A stretch of DNA of 64,000 nucleotides from Jeotgalibacillus marinus. Lineage in GTDB: Bacteria > Bacillota > Bacilli > Bacillales > Jeotgalibacillaceae. How positions within the stretch are numbered: the first letter of the stretch is position 1; the number at the start of each line of letters is the position of its first letter. Positions 1 through 9,304 of this stretch are shown one piece after another. The stretch is from assembly GCF_040801915.1 (NCBI RefSeq), contig NZ_JBFMIA010000001.1, forward strand, positions 62,001-126,000. Reading direction: 5' to 3'. A program made the position numbers and the translations under genes. The notes under the pieces were generated by a model. The model made no database searches and was not told the origin of the DNA. It saw only the letters and a program-made list of their open reading frames with translations.

Positions 1-51
1 CAGCAAAATAGTCATCCACAGCTTGCCAACTACACTACGCCAGATTCTCAT
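1..51 (-). CDS. resE: ResE sensor kinase, 5' end only
   Basis: Only the first 17 codons are present; the gene runs off the left edge. They read MRIWRSVVGKLWMTILL, which matches the start of Bacillus ResE, the membrane sensor histidine kinase of the aerobic/anaerobic respiration two-component system. The ATG overlaps the resD stop codon (ATGA), the usual translational coupling in the res operon. Identification rests on this short peptide plus position directly after resD. Confidence 0.85.
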   Translation of the reverse strand, partial: MRIWRSVVGKLWMTILL

Positions 52-764
52 TCATTCAATACCTCAAACTTATAGCCCACGCCCCATACCGTTACAATCA
101 TTTTTCCAGCTTGTTCAGATACTCGATTTAACTTTTCGCGAAGTCTCTTCACATGTGTATCAACCGTACGTAAATCGCCAAAAAATTCATAGTGCCATAC
201 TTCTTTTAATAACTGTTCACGATCAAATACTTTATCTGGACTTTTTGCTAAAAATAAAAGTAACTCGTATTCTTTCGGTGTCAGTGTAACCTCATGTCCA
301 TCGGCTGTTACACGGTGTGCATCGTTATCGATTACTAGATGAGGATTAGCGATCATATCCTTTGCTTTCGTATCTGTTTGCAGATAATTCGTTGTGGAAG
401 ATCTTCGAAGCAATGCTTTTACACGTAAAACAACTTCACGCGGGCTAAATGGTTTGACGATATAATCATCTGTGCCAACTTCAAACCCTTGTACTCGATT
501 CGCCTCTTCACCTTTTGCTGTAAGCATGATGACTGGTGTCGCTTTTACTTCGCGAAGCTCTCGACAAACCTCCACCCCATCTTTTTCAGGCATCATTAAA
601 TCTAACAAAATACAGTCAAAGTCTTCTTCAAGAGCCATCGAAAGAGCTTTTTCCCCATCTTCTGCTTCTTTAATTGAATACCCCTCACGCTCTAAGTACA
701 TTTTTAATAATCGACGAATTCTCTCCTCATCATCTACGACCAATATATGTCCCATCTCACTCAT
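48..764 (-). CDS. resD: Response regulator ResD (OmpR family)
   Basis: Cytoplasmic transcription factor that, phosphorylated by ResE, activates genes for cytochrome biogenesis, terminal oxidases and anaerobic respiration. The receiver domain spans about residues 5-120 with acidic pair DDE near residue 11, phosphoacceptor Asp55 in LLDLMMP and the conserved Lys104 in YIVKPFSPRE. A winged-helix DNA-binding domain follows (about 140-236, ending in VWGVGYKF). Length (238 aa) is typical. The ATG at 762-764 is chosen over one 11 codons upstream because it has the strong GGAGG site seven bases before it and matches the family N-terminus. It couples to resE and follows resC by about 70 bases. Confidence 0.96.
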   Translation of the reverse strand: MSEMGHILVVDDEERIRRLLKMYLEREGYSIKEAEDGEKALSMALEEDFDCILLDLMMPEKDGVEVCRELREVKATPVIMLTAKGEEANRVQGFEVGTDDYIVKPFSPREVVLRVKALLRRSSTTNYLQTDTKAKDMIANPHLVIDNDAHRVTADGHEVTLTPKEYELLLFLAKSPDKVFDREQLLKEVWHYEFFGDLRTVDTHVKRLREKLNRVSEQAGKMIVTVWGVGYKFEVLNE

Positions 765-834
765 CTCATTTCCTCCTTCATATGTAAACTTTCTCATTTA
801 AAATAAGCCCTCACGAAAAGTGGGGGCGTAAAAT

Positions 835-2028
835 TTAGGCATAAGAATGTAAACCAGCAATGATCAAGTTTACACCTATTAAGTTAAACATAAGGATAGC
901 AAAACCGATTACCGCAAGCCAAGCTGAACGATTGCCTTCCCAACCGCGCGTTAATCGGAGGTGAAGGAATGCAGCATAAAATAGAAACGTAATAAGTGCC
1001 CATACTTCTTTTGGGTCCCATCCCCAAAATCTAGTCCATGCGATTTGCGCCCAGATCATGGCGAATACAAGTCCACCTAATGTGAATACTGGAAAACCAA
1101 TCAGTACAGATCGATATCCGACTTCATCCATCAAATTTAAATTCACTCGTCTTACAAGGGGCTGCAATAAAGCCGCAATACTCTTACGTGTAATCAAACG
1201 AATGAGTAGATAAAGAAGCGTACCAACCGCAATGGACCATAGCACTGAATTTAATGTTTTGGCATCCACAATTGCTGGTGTATTAATTGGTGATACGAAT
1301 GCACCAGCTGTTTGAAGTTCCCCTTCATGAGGTGTGACTAGTGCAGGCATTTCGAATTGAGCAACGTCTTGTTCACCTGTAGGGGTAATGTAGGTAAAAT
1401 CAGCTTCATACCCTGCTAGTTCAAATGATGTTGACGTTACGATAAACCCTACAACAATAACAAGACTAAATAAAACGGCTTCAAGCCAAAATGTCTGTTT
1501 GCCCTTTTTACTTAAATCAACATCTTTAAGTAAATAGATAAGTCCAGCCACAAAGCTTATCGACAGGATCGCCTCTCCGATCGCTACAGTTGATACGTGA
1601 ATCGCTAACCAGTGACTTTGAAGTGCTGGAATCAGCGGGCTAAGTTCACGTGGAAACATACTAGAGTAAGCGATAATAAGCAATGCGATCGGTAACGCAA
1701 ACACGCCTAACACATGTACACGGTAGATATAGTAAATAATGATAAACGCACCAACAAGCATCATGCCAAAGAATGTGATGAATTCAAATAGATTACCAAC
1801 TGGTGCATGTCCTGATGCCATCCACCTTGTAAAAAAATATCCTAATTGAGATAAGAAACCGATGATGGTAATGGTGATAGCAATCGTTGCCCATCGGTTT
1901 TTTCCTGTTTGATTCGCATGTTTTTTTGATTTAATTGAACCTGAAAAAAAGACGGTCGCAATCAAATACAATACAAAGGCCACATAGAGTAATGTACTAC
2001 TTAAACTAGCTAATTGAGTCACGATCAT
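835..2028 (-). CDS. resC: Cytochrome c biogenesis protein ResC (CcsA family)
   Basis: Polytopic membrane haem-handling subunit of System II cytochrome c maturation; with ResB it moves haem across the membrane and attaches it to apocytochromes. About 397 residues with eight or more hydrophobic segments. The diagnostic haem-binding motif is seen near the C-terminus as TRFWGWDPKEVW, followed by two more membrane segments. The start at 2026-2028 (MIVTQLASLSS) is preferred over an upstream in-frame ATG because AAAAGGAGG lies directly before it. It overlaps the end of resB by 23 bases, so the two are translationally coupled. Confidence 0.95.
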   Translation of the reverse strand: MIVTQLASLSSTLLYVAFVLYLIATVFFSGSIKSKKHANQTGKNRWATIAITITIIGFLSQLGYFFTRWMASGHAPVGNLFEFITFFGMMLVGAFIIIYYIYRVHVLGVFALPIALLIIAYSSMFPRELSPLIPALQSHWLAIHVSTVAIGEAILSISFVAGLIYLLKDVDLSKKGKQTFWLEAVLFSLVIVVGFIVTSTSFELAGYEADFTYITPTGEQDVAQFEMPALVTPHEGELQTAGAFVSPINTPAIVDAKTLNSVLWSIAVGTLLYLLIRLITRKSIAALLQPLVRRVNLNLMDEVGYRSVLIGFPVFTLGGLVFAMIWAQIAWTRFWGWDPKEVWALITFLFYAAFLHLRLTRGWEGNRSAWLAVIGFAILMFNLIGVNLIIAGLHSYA

Positions 2029-3685
2029 TTTCCTCCTTTTCTTCAAGAGCGACAGACTTTTTCTCTTTTTCTTCAAATTGATCCGTTATTTCGGTGAGAT
2101 CAGTGCCTGCTATAGAGTATTCAATATCCTTTTTAAGACCAAACCAGTTTTTATTTGTATGGCCAGCTGCCATCAATTTACCGTCTTCTGTTATTTTTAA
2201 CCACAAACGACGATGGTTAAAATAAGATCCTTGTATAACACCAATCATAAAGATCGTTCCACCAAGACCTAGGATCCAGAGTGTTAAATCTTTACGTACA
2301 GTTAAGCCAGACACATCATGTGTTTCAATTCCGCTAAAGCTTAATGCATAATCATTCTCACCAAGTGGTTCAAGTGTTTCTTGGATTGCAATAAAACTAA
2401 CTTCACCTTCAGGGTTTTCGGGTGAGAAAAGATTAAATAAGAAAGCTGGATTATTTGGCACTGGTGTAGCGCTTTGAGGCTCTCCATTTTCAAAGCCCTC
2501 AAAGTCAGGATAATAACCCATGAGCTCGACTTTATGATTTTCATCTAGTTCATAAACGTCTTGTGGTTGAAATAAGTCAATGTCAAATGAGCCGACTGAT
2601 TTCTCTGTCGCTTTGTTATCCATAGTAAACGACATCGATCGTATTTCATCCAACTTGTAAGTCACTTGATATACGGCAAAATTATCAAATTTCAAAGGTT
2701 GATTTACTTGGATCGCTTTTCTTTGCTCTTCAATCAATTCCCGTTGATCACCAGCAATGCCGCCTTCTTCTCGTTTATAAAGGATGGCGTCTGTTTGATA
2801 GTTTTTTACAATGGAACCAACTCGGTCAATCGTATCATTAAATACTTCTGAATCCTCATCCGTGTTGTATGTATCCACTGTAAAGCCTTCACTTTCTAGA
2901 AAATACTCCTGATCCGTCCCTGGAATTGCCATGGTTTCACCTTCACGAATCCACAATATCTCGTCCACATACATACCGGGAACGAAGCGGAGCAATCCCC
3001 CAATTAGAAAGATAATTAGTCCAGTATGATTAACATATGGTCCCCACCTTGCAAAGCGACCTTTTTCTGCAAGTAGATGACCTTCTTCCTCACGAATACG
3101 ATAACGTTTATTTTTCAACTTTTCTTTGATTTCCGCAATTGTTTGGTTTGGGTCTGCTACCTCTTTTTCAGCAAACAATCGTTGTCTTTTCATAAAAGAT
3201 GCATGCCGATTGATTCGCTGATTTTTTAACGCCTTATAGAGAGGGACGACACGGTCTATACTTGCAACGATAATGGAGATTCCAACGGCTGCAATAAAAA
3301 GCATATACCACCATGAGTTGTATAAATCATGAAACCCTAACATATAGTAAATTCTTCCAAACCAACCGTAGTGTTCTTCATAGTATACTTCCGGCGGTAT
3401 TAAAGGTGGTATAAACAACACCTGAGGCAAAATCGTACCAAAAGCTGAAACGATTAGTGTGATAAGGATTAGCCACACGCCTACTTTAACCGAAGAAAAA
3501 AAGTTCCAAACTTTATCGATAATCGAAGCGTTGTAAGTTTGAGAGCGCCTGGCCATTCCTTCATAGCGCATAACATCGCTCGTTTTTTTGCTATCTGCAT
3601 CCTTGGTTAGAGCACGACCACACGATAAACAAAGTTCTGTACCTTCTGGGTTTACGTGTCCACACTTACAGGCTAATTCCTTCAT
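2006..3685 (-). CDS. resB: Cytochrome c biogenesis protein ResB (Ccs1 family)
   Basis: Membrane partner of ResC in the System II haem ligase. At 559 residues it has the ResB architecture: an N-terminal cytoplasmic part, three transmembrane segments within about residues 65-245, a large extracytoplasmic domain (about 250-460) and a last transmembrane helix (LTLWILGLGGTIFMIGVI). The N-terminus carries a zinc-ribbon-like CxC-x11-CxxC pattern (residues 6-22, CKCGHVNPEGTELCLSCG). The C-terminal tail is highly charged. Its start lies 17 bases from the end of resA. Confidence 0.95.
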   Translation of the reverse strand: MKELACKCGHVNPEGTELCLSCGRALTKDADSKKTSDVMRYEGMARRSQTYNASIIDKVWNFFSSVKVGVWLILITLIVSAFGTILPQVLFIPPLIPPEVYYEEHYGWFGRIYYMLGFHDLYNSWWYMLFIAAVGISIIVASIDRVVPLYKALKNQRINRHASFMKRQRLFAEKEVADPNQTIAEIKEKLKNKRYRIREEEGHLLAEKGRFARWGPYVNHTGLIIFLIGGLLRFVPGMYVDEILWIREGETMAIPGTDQEYFLESEGFTVDTYNTDEDSEVFNDTIDRVGSIVKNYQTDAILYKREEGGIAGDQRELIEEQRKAIQVNQPLKFDNFAVYQVTYKLDEIRSMSFTMDNKATEKSVGSFDIDLFQPQDVYELDENHKVELMGYYPDFEGFENGEPQSATPVPNNPAFLFNLFSPENPEGEVSFIAIQETLEPLGENDYALSFSGIETHDVSGLTVRKDLTLWILGLGGTIFMIGVIQGSYFNHRRLWLKITEDGKLMAAGHTNKNWFGLKKDIEYSIAGTDLTEITDQFEEKEKKSVALEEKEENDRDSIS

Positions 3686-3702
3686 GCTAAAAACCCCTTA
3701 AT

Positions 3703-4248
3703 TTATGGTTTGATCATGTCCATGTACGATGCAACCATTTCTTCTGTCATTCCACTTTTTATTATTTTTACGACTTCACCTTCTGGGTTAATGAGTAAGG
3801 TCGTTGGCAATGGACCAATGGAAAATGCATACATCACATCTTTTTGAACATCCCTTACAACAGGGAATGAAAGATTATGCTTTTCAGCGAAATTACGCAC
3901 CTTAAAATCTGATTCACCAACATTAACAGCAATCGTCTGTACACCTTGATCTTTAAATTCCTGGTATTGGTTTTCCATGTAAGGCATTTCTTCTTCACAT
4001 GGCTTACACCATGTACCCCAGAAATTCAGAAAAACACCTTGTCCTTTATAATCAGATAAACGATGAGATTCTCCATCTAAATCTGTCAAAACGAAATCGG
4101 GGGCATCGTCCCCCTCTTTAACGAGTGTACGCTCATCTTCTGACAATGTAGAATAGAGGGTATAGGCGACTGCTGCGATTAACACAGATAAAATGGTAAC
4201 CCGCATTAGTAAACGCTTCTTCTTCTTGTTACTGGTCACTTTGTCCAT
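3703..4248 (-). CDS. resA: Thiol-disulfide oxidoreductase ResA
   Basis: Membrane-anchored extracytoplasmic thioredoxin-like protein that keeps apocytochrome c haem-binding cysteines reduced. An N-terminal basic stretch and one hydrophobic anchor (about residues 13-32) precede the redoxin domain. The active site is WCKPC (Cys81, Cys84) in NFWGTWCKPCEEEMPY; the cis-proline loop GPLPTTLLINPEG is present. Closely matches B. subtilis ResA throughout. The annotated ATG abuts AAGGAG with no spacer; a GTG three codons downstream has better spacing (nine bases) and may be the true start. Confidence 0.95.
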   Translation of the reverse strand: MDKVTSNKKKKRLLMRVTILSVLIAAVAYTLYSTLSEDERTLVKEGDDAPDFVLTDLDGESHRLSDYKGQGVFLNFWGTWCKPCEEEMPYMENQYQEFKDQGVQTIAVNVGESDFKVRNFAEKHNLSFPVVRDVQKDVMYAFSIGPLPTTLLINPEGEVVKIIKSGMTEEMVASYMDMIKP

Positions 4249-4336
4249 CTCCTTAATTCATTGTGCACTTTTCCATAGATGCAATTATAGCATTTATTAC
4301 TTACGATTCAGGCACAACTATTTGAATGAACTGTGA

Positions 4337-4368
4337 AAACTACAATCTTTAAAATAAGATTGTAGTTT
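4337..4368 (-). terminator. Hairpin terminator between rluB and resA
   Basis: A perfect 13-bp inverted repeat (AAACTACAATCTT with its complement, six-base loop) ends in a T-run read on the minus strand. It lies after rluB and about 90 bases before resA, so it probably ends the rluB transcript and makes resA start from its own promoter. Confidence 0.7.
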
Positions 4369-4470
4369 CATTGTTAAGAAAAATATGAAATTTAATACAT
4401 TCTTAGTAACAAAATGCCTTCTTGTGCAGATCGTCTTTTACTGCATTGGCTAGGTGGCCGCTTCTGCTTT

Positions 4471-4590
4471 TGAGGCATCCAGCTACTGCGGCTAGCTCCT
4501 CAGGGTCACAAACTATTCACTGCTGAAGGCAAAGAGCGACTTCTGTCAGTGCTCGTTTTGCTTGCCTTGGCTAAGCGAGCCTTCCGATTT
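4471..4590 (+). repeat. Degenerate dispersed repeat, copy 1
   Basis: Non-coding GC-richer block directly after the rluB stop. It carries ATCCAGCTACTGCGGCTAG, CTCAGGGTCACAAACT, CACTGC, GTCAGTGCT and a terminal GCCTTGGCTAAGCG. The block at 35952-36070 has the same order of pieces (GTCAYAAMT, CACTGCNG, TCAGTGCT). From memory, both resemble a repeat common between genes of many Bacillus genomes. Together with the hairpin at 4337-4368 it accounts for most of the 347-base gap between resA and rluB. Confidence 0.5.
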
Positions 4591-4595
4591 TCCGG

Positions 4596-5324
4596 TTACT
4601 TAGTACCACTTTCAGCGAGTGCACGTAATTGCTTTACTTCGTGAGGGGTTAGTTCGCGTGAATCACCAGTGCCTAATCCACCTAAATGAAGAAAAGCATA
4701 GTTCTCACGTTTAAGTTTTTGAACTGGATGACCAATCGCATCAAACATTCGTCTTACTTGACGATTGCGTCCTTCATGAATAGTGATCTCAACAATTGTT
4801 TTATTTTTTGTTTTATCAGCTGACACAACTTTTGCGCGAGCAGGTGCTGTTATACCATCTTCCAGTTTTACTCCACGCTCTAACATACGTAACGATTCTC
4901 TTGAAACCAACCCTTTTACACGCGCCACATACGTTTTATGTACTTCGTATTTTGGATGTGTTAGAAGGTTTGCAAATTCGCCGTCATTCGTAAGCAGCAA
5001 TAAACCTGACGTATCGTAGTCTAATCGTCCAACTGGATAAATCCGTTCCTTAACGTATGGTAAGAAATCCGTTACGACCTTACGTTTCTTGTCGTCACTA
5101 ACAGCAGAAATAACGCCTGTAGGTTTATACAAGAGAAAGTAGACCTTGTTTTCCCCTTCAATCTTCACGCCTTCTACTTCAATTGTATCTGAGCTCGTTA
5201 CCTTTGTTCCTAATTCAACAACAATCTTACCATTGACTTTAACTTTACCTGCTAAAATCAATTCTTCCGCTTTTCTGCGTGAAGCTACTCCACAATGAGC
5301 AATCACTTTTTGCAAACGTTCCAT
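4596..5324 (-). CDS. rluB: 23S rRNA pseudouridine synthase RluB
   Basis: Modifies a uridine of 23S rRNA to pseudouridine. An S4 RNA-binding domain occupies about residues 1-60 (MERLQKVIAHCGVASRRKAE). The RsuA/RluB catalytic domain follows with the signature GRLDYDTSGLLLLTNDGE, whose catalytic aspartate is Asp102, and the later motif EGRNRQVRRMF. Length (242 aa) is normal. The start has a GAGGTG site. In B. subtilis the gene sits between spmB and resA; here resA is still next to it but spmAB are gone, displaced by the island to the right. Confidence 0.95.
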   Translation of the reverse strand: MERLQKVIAHCGVASRRKAEELILAGKVKVNGKIVVELGTKVTSSDTIEVEGVKIEGENKVYFLLYKPTGVISAVSDDKKRKVVTDFLPYVKERIYPVGRLDYDTSGLLLLTNDGEFANLLTHPKYEVHKTYVARVKGLVSRESLRMLERGVKLEDGITAPARAKVVSADKTKNKTIVEITIHEGRNRQVRRMFDAIGHPVQKLKRENYAFLHLGGLGTGDSRELTPHEVKQLRALAESGTK

Positions 5325-5876
5325 TTATTGCACCTCATTTTACATGTTCTCTATCCTTAGTGCATTATGGCACAATAACCGCAAAAAGCAAACATTAGAT
5401 GGGCATGCATTCATAAATTGCAATATTAAATGTAACACTTAGTGAAACCCAGCCCAGATTGCAAATAAGTTGAGAGAAAAAGCTATATAAAATGGAATAT
5501 AGAGAAAATCTTTATGAACGAAAGGATTGTCATAACAATAATCTTCAGTCTGTTTTAAATAAACTAAAAACAAAAGACTAAATTTTCAAACAAAAAGGTA
5601 GTAAAATAGATTTTGTGGAGGATATTAAGTACCCTGTAATTATTCCGTACAGAACTTAAAGAATATTTTAATAAAAGGAGGGCTGAATTTTAAACTCTTA
5701 TATAAAGCGATGAATAACCTTATTTCCTTAACAGTTTGAGCTACACCCTATTCTTCTTTTTAAAAGTGTTTCTTCTATTCAAATTGGTAAAAAAAGTTGT
5801 TAGCCTCATTCCAGAGAAACACACTTAATGGAAGTGGCTTTAATAACAAAATAACTCCTGGAGAGGAAGATGCTTC
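5325..5876. other. Intergenic, no gene recognised
   Basis: AT-rich 552-base stretch between divergent rluB and the DUF3870 gene. All frames are broken by stops. It must hold the rluB promoter. Just before the right-hand gene is the ribosome-binding site GAGAGGAAG. No homology-based call is possible. Confidence 0.5.
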
Positions 5877-6224
5877 ATGTTTAATGGAAAAACAATTTTC
5901 ATCGCAGGTCACGCACGTTTACCCCAGGGGATGGCGGCTAAAAGTGTCTTTGAAACACTAACGATTACAGCTGAAGTTGATGTTAAATATGGAGTTGTGC
6001 TGGAGGCATCTTGTACATTGGCAACAGAACACGCACGTGAATTTATTGGACGTCTATTAAAAGGGACTAGTTTAAATGACGGTATGGGTGAAGCCATTGA
6101 CTCTATTCAAACGTATTACCGGGGCAAGGCAACAAATGCACTGATCGCTGCATTAAAAGAACTCGAACTACATTTTAAGCAAATTGAGTCTGGAGAAAAA
6201 CGAAAGAAAACGAACACGGGTTAA
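5877..6224 (+). CDS. DUF3870 domain protein
   Basis: A 115-residue soluble protein matching the DUF3870 pattern (opening NGKTIFIAGHARLPQGMAA, then YGVVLEASCTLATEHAREF, then LNDGMGEAIDSIQTYYRG and a helical C-terminus with a basic tail). The biochemical role of the family is unknown to me. A GAGAGGAAG site lies seven bases before the ATG. It faces the TRAP transporter operon tail to tail across a 597-base gap. Proximity to a transporter and CoA-dependent catabolic enzymes suggests, but does not show, a link to that pathway. Confidence 0.8.
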   Translation: MFNGKTIFIAGHARLPQGMAAKSVFETLTITAEVDVKYGVVLEASCTLATEHAREFIGRLLKGTSLNDGMGEAIDSIQTYYRGKATNALIAALKELELHFKQIESGEKRKKTNTG

Positions 6225-6821
6225 ATTTATTTGGGAAGATTAAAAACGAATTGACAAGTAATGTGTGTAAATAACATACGAACTGCTTCGCTATGACTCT
6301 ATTTGCAAAGAGCGATGAAGTAAATATAAGCCAGTTTTACATATAAATCCCTTCGTTATTAGGGAACTTGTGCGGCTGGCTTTTTATATTTCCAGTTTGC
6401 CTGATTCACCTATTTCACACAATAACAGGAGGGATCATTCAGGAGTATTGCAGAAAAGAAGAAAAGCAAGTTTGAATAGAAAACTGTAACATTTCGATTT
6501 GTATTCAAGCATAGGGCGAAAGAACTTATACATTTTGCTCTGCCTCTTCCGGTTTTGAATGAGGGATTCTTTTAGGAAAATCTAATAATTGATTGCGGTG
6601 AAGGTGTTGAAAGAGCATATTCAAGCTTTGCCGTTGAACCGTCCTTCTAAAATAAAATAGTGGAAATTATTGGCTTAGGTGAGGACGTTTTTCGTCCTAT
6701 TGATGACTCGATTGTTGAGCAGTTGTCTCATGTATTCATCCATTTCTATCTCTCTAGTTCTCTATCCAACCTTTCTCACAGGAAAGCAGCGAAGAAAACA
6801 TGTCTACGCTGCCTAATCAAA
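6225..6821. other. Convergent gap with possible gene remnant
   Basis: Holds the terminator at 6322-6391. Further right, one plus-strand frame is open from 6576 to about 6780 except for a TAA at 6648-6650; around that stop it reads LIIDCGEGVERAYSSFAVE and, after it, VEIIGLGEDVFRPIDDSIVE. This looks like protein but I cannot name a family, and no start or ribosome site is evident. It may be a relic of a gene once between the DUF3870 gene and the transporter. Confidence 0.3.
6322..6391 (+). terminator. Long hairpin terminator after DUF3870 gene
   Basis: AAATATAAGCCAG at 6322-6334 pairs with CTGGCTTTTTATATT at 6376-6390. An inner TCCCT/AGGGA stem helps close the long loop. A T-run follows on the plus strand, fitting termination of the DUF3870 transcript. 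Confidence 0.55.
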
Positions 6822-8792
6822 TTAGACTATTTTTTCCGGCGCAACTGCATTTCGTTTCCAATGAAGAACTTGCACGATCACCAAACCGATTACTAATGTT
6901 AGGCCGATTGCATCTGTTACTACATTTGGAATGATTAATGTCAATGCGCTCACTCCCGCAATTAAACGGAACAACACATTCACATCAGTGAGGAAATAAC
7001 CTTCAAACGCAACACCGAGAGCAAGGATACCAAGCGTCGTTGTAATCATAACCCATGCGATTTCCCCTACCGATGCATTTTGCATTAATAACGCAGGCGC
7101 ATAGACAAAAACATATGGGACCAGTATACCCGCTGCCGCAAGCTTAAGAGAGATGAATCCGGTTCGATTCGGTTCCCCGCCTGCAATCCCCGCCCCTGCA
7201 AATGCAGCAAGTGCCACTGGAGGTGTTAAATTAGCAAAAATACCGAAGTAAAAGACAAACATATGAGAAACAAATGGTTCAATTCCAAAATGCATTAAAG
7301 CCGGAGCTGCCATTGTTGATGTAATAATATAAGTTGGAATCGACGGGAGACCCATCCCTAAAATAATGGAAGCAATCATCGTAAAGAACAGTGTTAAAAT
7401 AAGCATGTCATTTCCGAGAATCAGAATAGCCGAGGTCATCTTTAGACCAAATCCTGTAAGGGATGCTACACCGACTATGATTCCGACCATTGCACAAGCC
7501 ATCGCTACTCCGAGTGCATTACGGGTACCTTCCTCAAGCGCTTGAAGGATATTTTTAATGTTCAATCGTGTAGTGGCTCTAAACATGGCAATAACGACGG
7601 TAGAAATAATGGCCCAAGAAGCTGCGTAAATCGGGGTGAATCCACCAAATAGCATATAAATTAAAATAACAAGCGGAATGACTAAATGTCCTCTCTCTTT
7701 CATGACTATTTTCATTCTTGGAAGCTCTTTGCGGGACATTCCCTGCAAACCAATTTTCTTAGCACGCAAATGGACTACAACGATCACTCCAAGGTAATAC
7801 AACAAGCCAGGGATAATGGCAGCAAGAGCGATCTGGGTATAAGGCATTCCTAATGTTTCTGCCATTATAAATGCTGTCGCTCCCATGATCGGGGGAAGAA
7901 TCTGTCCACCAACAGATGATGCTGCTTCAACAGCACCAGAAAAATTTTTAGAATAACCGGTTCTCTTCATAAGAGGGATGGTGAATGCTCCTGTAGTTAC
8001 CACGTTTGCAACGGCCGATCCATTGATCGATCCAAGAAAACCACTAGAAATCACACCTACTTTTGCAGGTCCTCCAGAAGTGTGACCTGCAATTGCCATC
8101 GCCACATCATTGAATAACTGACCCATGCCAGTTCGGTTTAGGAAGGAACCGAATAAGACGAATAAGAAAATATATGTTGCAGATACGCCAATTGCTGTTC
8201 CGTATATCCCCTCGGTCGTTAAATACATATACGTTAAAATGTCCTCGAATGAATAACCTCGATGAGCAATAACTGTCGGAAGATGAGGGCCGAAAAGAGC
8301 ATACAATAAGAAGAGGGAACACATAACGGTCAATCCCGTACCGACGACACGACGACCTCCTTCCATTACTAGCATGACAACTAAAAAACTAAAAATAATA
8401 TCGGTATGATTAGGAAGACCTGCCCTTTGGACGATCCCCATGTAATCAACAAAAATATAGACGATCGTTGCAATAGATAGGAAGGCCAGTAAAAAATCAA
8501 TAACTGTCGCGCGCTGTTGCGGTGCTTTTTTCCGTGCTGGAAATAACAGAAAGACAAGCGCTAAAATTACACCGGTGTGGAGTGCTCGATGCTGCAACGT
8601 TATGAGTGGTCCTGTAAAAGAAGTAAAAAGATGAAAAAGTGCCAGCCCGACTGCTAACAATGAAACTAATCGGATCATCCATGGAATATTCAAATTCCTG
8701 AAGCGTGACTCCGAATCGAACTTCTCCAATATTTCCTGACTATCTACTTCTACTGTTGTGTCTAATTGCTCATCTAATGATTCTTTATTCAT
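6822..8792 (-). CDS. TRAP transporter fused permease (4TM/12TM, TAXI type)
   Basis: A 656-residue polytopic membrane protein combining the small (DctQ-like) and large (DctM-like) TRAP subunits in one chain, the form paired with TAXI binding proteins. After a hydrophilic N-terminus (about 1-40) there are roughly sixteen hydrophobic segments. DctM-type motifs include SGGPAKVGVISSGFLGSING, VEAASSVGGQILPPIMGA and GMGLPSIPTYIIT. It would import an organic acid using an ion gradient. It overlaps the DUF1850 gene by eight bases, with GGGAG before the ATG. The last gene of the transporter operon; the substrate is not shown by sequence. Confidence 0.93.
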   Translation of the reverse strand: MNKESLDEQLDTTVEVDSQEILEKFDSESRFRNLNIPWMIRLVSLLAVGLALFHLFTSFTGPLITLQHRALHTGVILALVFLLFPARKKAPQQRATVIDFLLAFLSIATIVYIFVDYMGIVQRAGLPNHTDIIFSFLVVMLVMEGGRRVVGTGLTVMCSLFLLYALFGPHLPTVIAHRGYSFEDILTYMYLTTEGIYGTAIGVSATYIFLFVLFGSFLNRTGMGQLFNDVAMAIAGHTSGGPAKVGVISSGFLGSINGSAVANVVTTGAFTIPLMKRTGYSKNFSGAVEAASSVGGQILPPIMGATAFIMAETLGMPYTQIALAAIIPGLLYYLGVIVVVHLRAKKIGLQGMSRKELPRMKIVMKERGHLVIPLVILIYMLFGGFTPIYAASWAIISTVVIAMFRATTRLNIKNILQALEEGTRNALGVAMACAMVGIIVGVASLTGFGLKMTSAILILGNDMLILTLFFTMIASIILGMGLPSIPTYIITSTMAAPALMHFGIEPFVSHMFVFYFGIFANLTPPVALAAFAGAGIAGGEPNRTGFISLKLAAAGILVPYVFVYAPALLMQNASVGEIAWVMITTTLGILALGVAFEGYFLTDVNVLFRLIAGVSALTLIIPNVVTDAIGLTLVIGLVIVQVLHWKRNAVAPEKIV

Positions 8793-9294
8793 CTGACTCC
8801 CTGCCTCTCTCTATAAATTTCAGGTAAATCCATTCATATAATAGAAGAGATTCGTAATGGATCTGAACAATCTGATTCTCAGGTACAAAGTCGCTTAGTG
8901 AATACTTTTTTCCACTAACTTCAATATAATAATGTGAAATCGGTAGATAGAAGAGCGAATAATAAGGGATGGTTCGTTCTATTTCTGTCAAACGTATGTA
9001 ACCATTAGAAAGTACCTCAACGACTCCATCCATATCTGGAGTTCCGGCCCCGTATGACTTAAATGTCGTAGATTCCAAGACAAATTCTCCGCTATTTAGT
9101 ACATGATAGGTCTCTTCCCAAGGAGTTAGTTCGACCGAATGACGCCAACCAATACTAATTTGTTTTTTGTCATTCGGAAGAAAATATAACGGTCTTCCTC
9201 CCTCTTCTGTCAACAAGAAACCAGATTGAACCGGAATGAGTAAAATTCCGGTTCCAATCAACAATAGAAGTAAAGTTAAAATTACCTTTTTCAT
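8785..9294 (-). CDS. DUF1850 protein of TRAP operon
   Basis: A 169-residue protein with an N-terminal signal or anchor segment (about residues 4-24) and an extracytoplasmic DUF1850 domain: WRHSVELTPWEETYHVL, then FKSYGAGTPDMDG, then RTIPYYSLFYLPISHYY. DUF1850 genes habitually sit between a TAXI binding protein and a fused permease, exactly as here, so an accessory role in transport is inferred; its molecular function is unknown. No strong ribosome-binding site is seen, so translation may be coupled to the gene upstream, which ends ten bases earlier. Confidence 0.85.
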   Translation of the reverse strand: MKKVILTLLLLLIGTGILLIPVQSGFLLTEEGGRPLYFLPNDKKQISIGWRHSVELTPWEETYHVLNSGEFVLESTTFKSYGAGTPDMDGVVEVLSNGYIRLTEIERTIPYYSLFYLPISHYYIEVSGKKYSLSDFVPENQIVQIHYESLLLYEWIYLKFIERGRESDE

Positions 9295-9304
9295 CTACAA
9301 CAGT

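Noticed and set aside
6660..6896. Plus-strand 78-codon ORF overlapping the TRAP permease end
   Set aside because: Right part is antisense to the permease; only the left part may be a relic, with a stop in frame at 6648 and no ribosome site.
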